NCBI GenBank assembly: GCA_036584565.1
Contig: JAZHDF010000082.1
Coordinates: forward strand, 1 to 44,858
Direction of reading: 5' to 3'
Origin: UBA9337 sp036584565
GTDB taxonomy: Bacteria; Patescibacteriota; Minisyncoccia; Moranbacterales; UBA9337
Length of the DNA: 44,858 nt
A model generated the notes under the pieces. The model did no database searches and had not been told where the DNA came from. It worked only from the letters and a program-made list of their open reading frames with translations. Positions 43,608 through 44,858 of this stretch are shown here, in pieces. Within the stretch, counting starts at the first letter, position 1; each line of letters begins with the position of its first letter. Made by a program: the position numbers and the translations under genes.

Positions 43608-43651
43608 TTAGCTTCACTTAAAATGCCTACAGGCATTTTAAGTGAAGCTAA
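43608..43651. repeat. 20-bp inverted repeat upstream of DUF3800
   Basis: Two perfect 20-base arms (43608-43627 and 43632-43651) with a 4-base loop. On the minus strand the possible start codon at 43636 is in the loop-proximal end of the hairpin, which could hide it. It may also be a terminator-like or operator structure. Confidence 0.85.
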
Positions 43652-43756
43652 CTAGTTATAATAAAAAATATCACCGTTCAAACAAACATATTTATTGTTT
43701 GTTTTTTATTTTAATATTAATACTATAATAAACAAATAATATTCACTTAAAAAAAT

Positions 43757-44110
43757 TTAATGTTTATTCTTATTGACTAACTTATATTTTATTTTCCCAT
43801 TTGGGTACTGAAAAATTTTTCCATTTTGTATAATTGGAACTATAACAACTCCTCTTGGTCTACGCCATTTCCCTATTCTTTTAATTTTATCCATGAATTC
43901 AACCATAAATTCGTTTGCTTCTTCTGGACATTTCCTTGCTAGTCTTTTAAAATTATCAGAATAATGATAAAAAACTCTTTCAAATGCTATATGTTTAGAG
44001 TTTGAGAGATTTAGATGTTGGGGCAACTGATGCCTTAAAAATGTTTCAAACTTCCTACTAATTTTATCTATATCTATTTTAGACTTTATTTTATCTTTTG
44101 ATTGACTCAT
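43757..44110 (-). CDS. Protein of unknown function next to restriction fragment
   Basis: A basic 117-residue protein; no family is recognised. The N-terminal half is helical (IDKISRKFETFLRHQLPQHL, then HIAFERVFYHYSDNFKRLAR). The C-terminus contains a small beta segment (RRPRGVVIVPIIQNGKIFQY). It lies 11 bases downstream of the MmeI-like fragment in the same direction, so it could be an accessory gene of that system. No signal peptide or membrane helix. Confidence 0.55.
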   Translation of the reverse strand: MSQSKDKIKSKIDIDKISRKFETFLRHQLPQHLNLSNSKHIAFERVFYHYSDNFKRLARKCPEEANEFMVEFMDKIKRIGKWRRPRGVVIVPIIQNGKIFQYPNGKIKYKLVNKNKH

Positions 44111-44121
44111 AAAAAATATTT

Positions 44122-44787
44122 TTATAAATTATTTTTAATATATTCCTTATACTCTCCAAACAAAAACTCCATTCTTTCTGCTTCGGATTTGAATGTTTGT
44201 TTGCCGTAAGCCCTATCTACTGCCCTATCCAGATTTTGATGGGCTTTGACAAGGTCCGCTGGCATTGTGAGTGGATCATACAGATCAGCCAAGCTGGCGC
44301 CTTTGTCATTCCGTGCTTGATCCGGAATCTCATGAGATCCTGAATCAAGTTCAGGATGACAATGCATATATTTTTCTCTAACATCTAGGACTTCTTGCGC
44401 ATATTTTTCAACTGCTTTGATTTTTTCTTCACTCGGATTTTCTGGCCAAGGAAAATTATTATAAACAATGTCTTTTGAATAACGAAAATCACTTTTTAAT
44501 CTACCACAAACATGACGCACCCATGTCATATGCATTTCACTTTCCAAAACTCCAAAATGATATAATGTTGCGTTTGGAATACTCTGCATTGTATCGCTAA
44601 CTATATAATTTTTATCAAAAAATCCCATCGGAATATATTTTCTATTTTCAGATGTAGTTCTAGGAATAACAATAAAACTTTCTGGATTATTTATATCCCT
44701 AAATATTGTTGGTTTTTTGGCTAAATCTCTAGCACCTTTATCTTTGCTAGACAACCTAAATTCTTTTACTAATTTTATTTTTTCCAT
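44122..44787 (-). pseudogene. MmeI-like restriction-modification protein, C-terminal fragment
   Basis: 221 residues covering the target-recognition and C-terminal part of an MmeI-type fused methyltransferase-endonuclease. FIVIPRTTSENRKYIPMGFF, then ATLYHFGVLESEMHMTWVRH and GRLKSDFRYSKDIVYNNFPW, is highly characteristic, as is SLADLYDPLTMPADLVKAHQ. The endonuclease and methyltransferase domains, several hundred residues, are missing. An in-frame TAG inside the terminal inverted repeat stands nine codons upstream of the ATG. A 20-codon palindromic insert (44303-44362) interrupts the C-terminal part. Either the gene is broken or the window edge is artificial. Confidence 0.85.
44303..44362. repeat. 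Palindromic element inserted in frame in the MmeI-like gene
   Basis: A 60-bp imperfect palindrome beginning TTGTCATTCCG and ending GGATGACAA. In the gene frame it encodes CHPELDSGSHEIPDQARNDK, the well-known translation of a dispersed bacterial repeat. It adds exactly 20 codons between REKYM and GASLADLYDP, so the reading frame is kept, as with Rickettsia palindromic elements. Confidence 0.85.
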
Positions 44788-44805
44788 AATAACAGGAATA
44801 TTTTT

Positions 44806-44858
44806 AAGGCTCTAGACCATCAAACTAATTAATATTTATGTAAAATTCTAATTAAATC
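44806..44858. repeat. Terminal inverted repeat, right copy
   Basis: Exact reverse complement of 2-54 over 53 bases. It contains the in-frame TAG upstream of the MmeI-like fragment. Confidence 0.9.

Overview
The window is a low-GC stretch in which almost every recognisable gene lies on the minus strand. It reads as a member of the Candidate Phyla Radiation (Patescibacteria). The evidence is the ribosomal block rpsF-ssb-rpsR-efp without rplI (L9), a shortened HrcA, Wzt/Wzm export genes, solitary Cas2/PaaX-like genes, and many small conserved proteins of unknown function. L1 (rplA) is present, so it is not one of the CPR groups lacking L1. No tRNA or rRNA gene was found. Codons read with the standard bacterial code.

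Left accessory region (1-8026). A glycosyltransferase and the ATPase of a Wzt-type polysaccharide exporter are followed by an insertion-rich zone. The zone holds an exact 194-bp duplication of the wzt 5' end, an IS200-like element, broken and intact genes of the DUF3800 and small putative-RNase types, an AAA_14/DUF4143 ATPase, and a Cas2/PaaX-like gene between two copies of an unusual repeat pair. A repeated pattern stands out. A sigma70-like promoter on the plus strand drives a predicted short structured RNA that runs head-on into the stop codon of a minus-strand DUF3800 or small-nuclease gene. It occurs three times here and once more near the right end.

Centre-left (8052-13374). A 1066-residue exported protein combines a beta-helix, an LCAT-like hydrolase and an Ig-like region. 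It is followed by wzm, the likely permease partner of wzt, now about 9 kb from it, and a small exported protein. Mosaic repeats fill the spacers.

Heat-shock cluster (13884-18659). hrcA, a NUDIX-GrpE fusion and dnaK are ordered as an operon with a CIRCE operator at the hrcA promoter. A predicted structured RNA on the opposite strand lies between grpE and dnaK. Next (18794-25917) comes a MacAB-type efflux set (adaptor, ATPase, two FtsX-like permeases) interleaved with an S23/IVP four-helix protein and flanked by a GxxExxY protein, RNase HI and two small membrane proteins.

Core information block (26026-38130). In transcription order it is rpoB-rpoC, then rpsF-ssb-rpsR-efp, then secE-nusG-rplK-rplA. 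Regulatory RNA candidates lie before rpsF and secE.

Right accessory/defence region (38205-44858). It holds a truncated CHAP amidase, an exported protein, an XRE-ImmA-RecB-like nuclease operon with a 40-bp palindromic operator, a DUF3800 plus small-nuclease pair with its convergent RNA, and the C-terminal part of an MmeI-like restriction-modification protein carrying an in-frame palindromic repeat. The two ends of the window are a 53-bp inverted repeat of each other.
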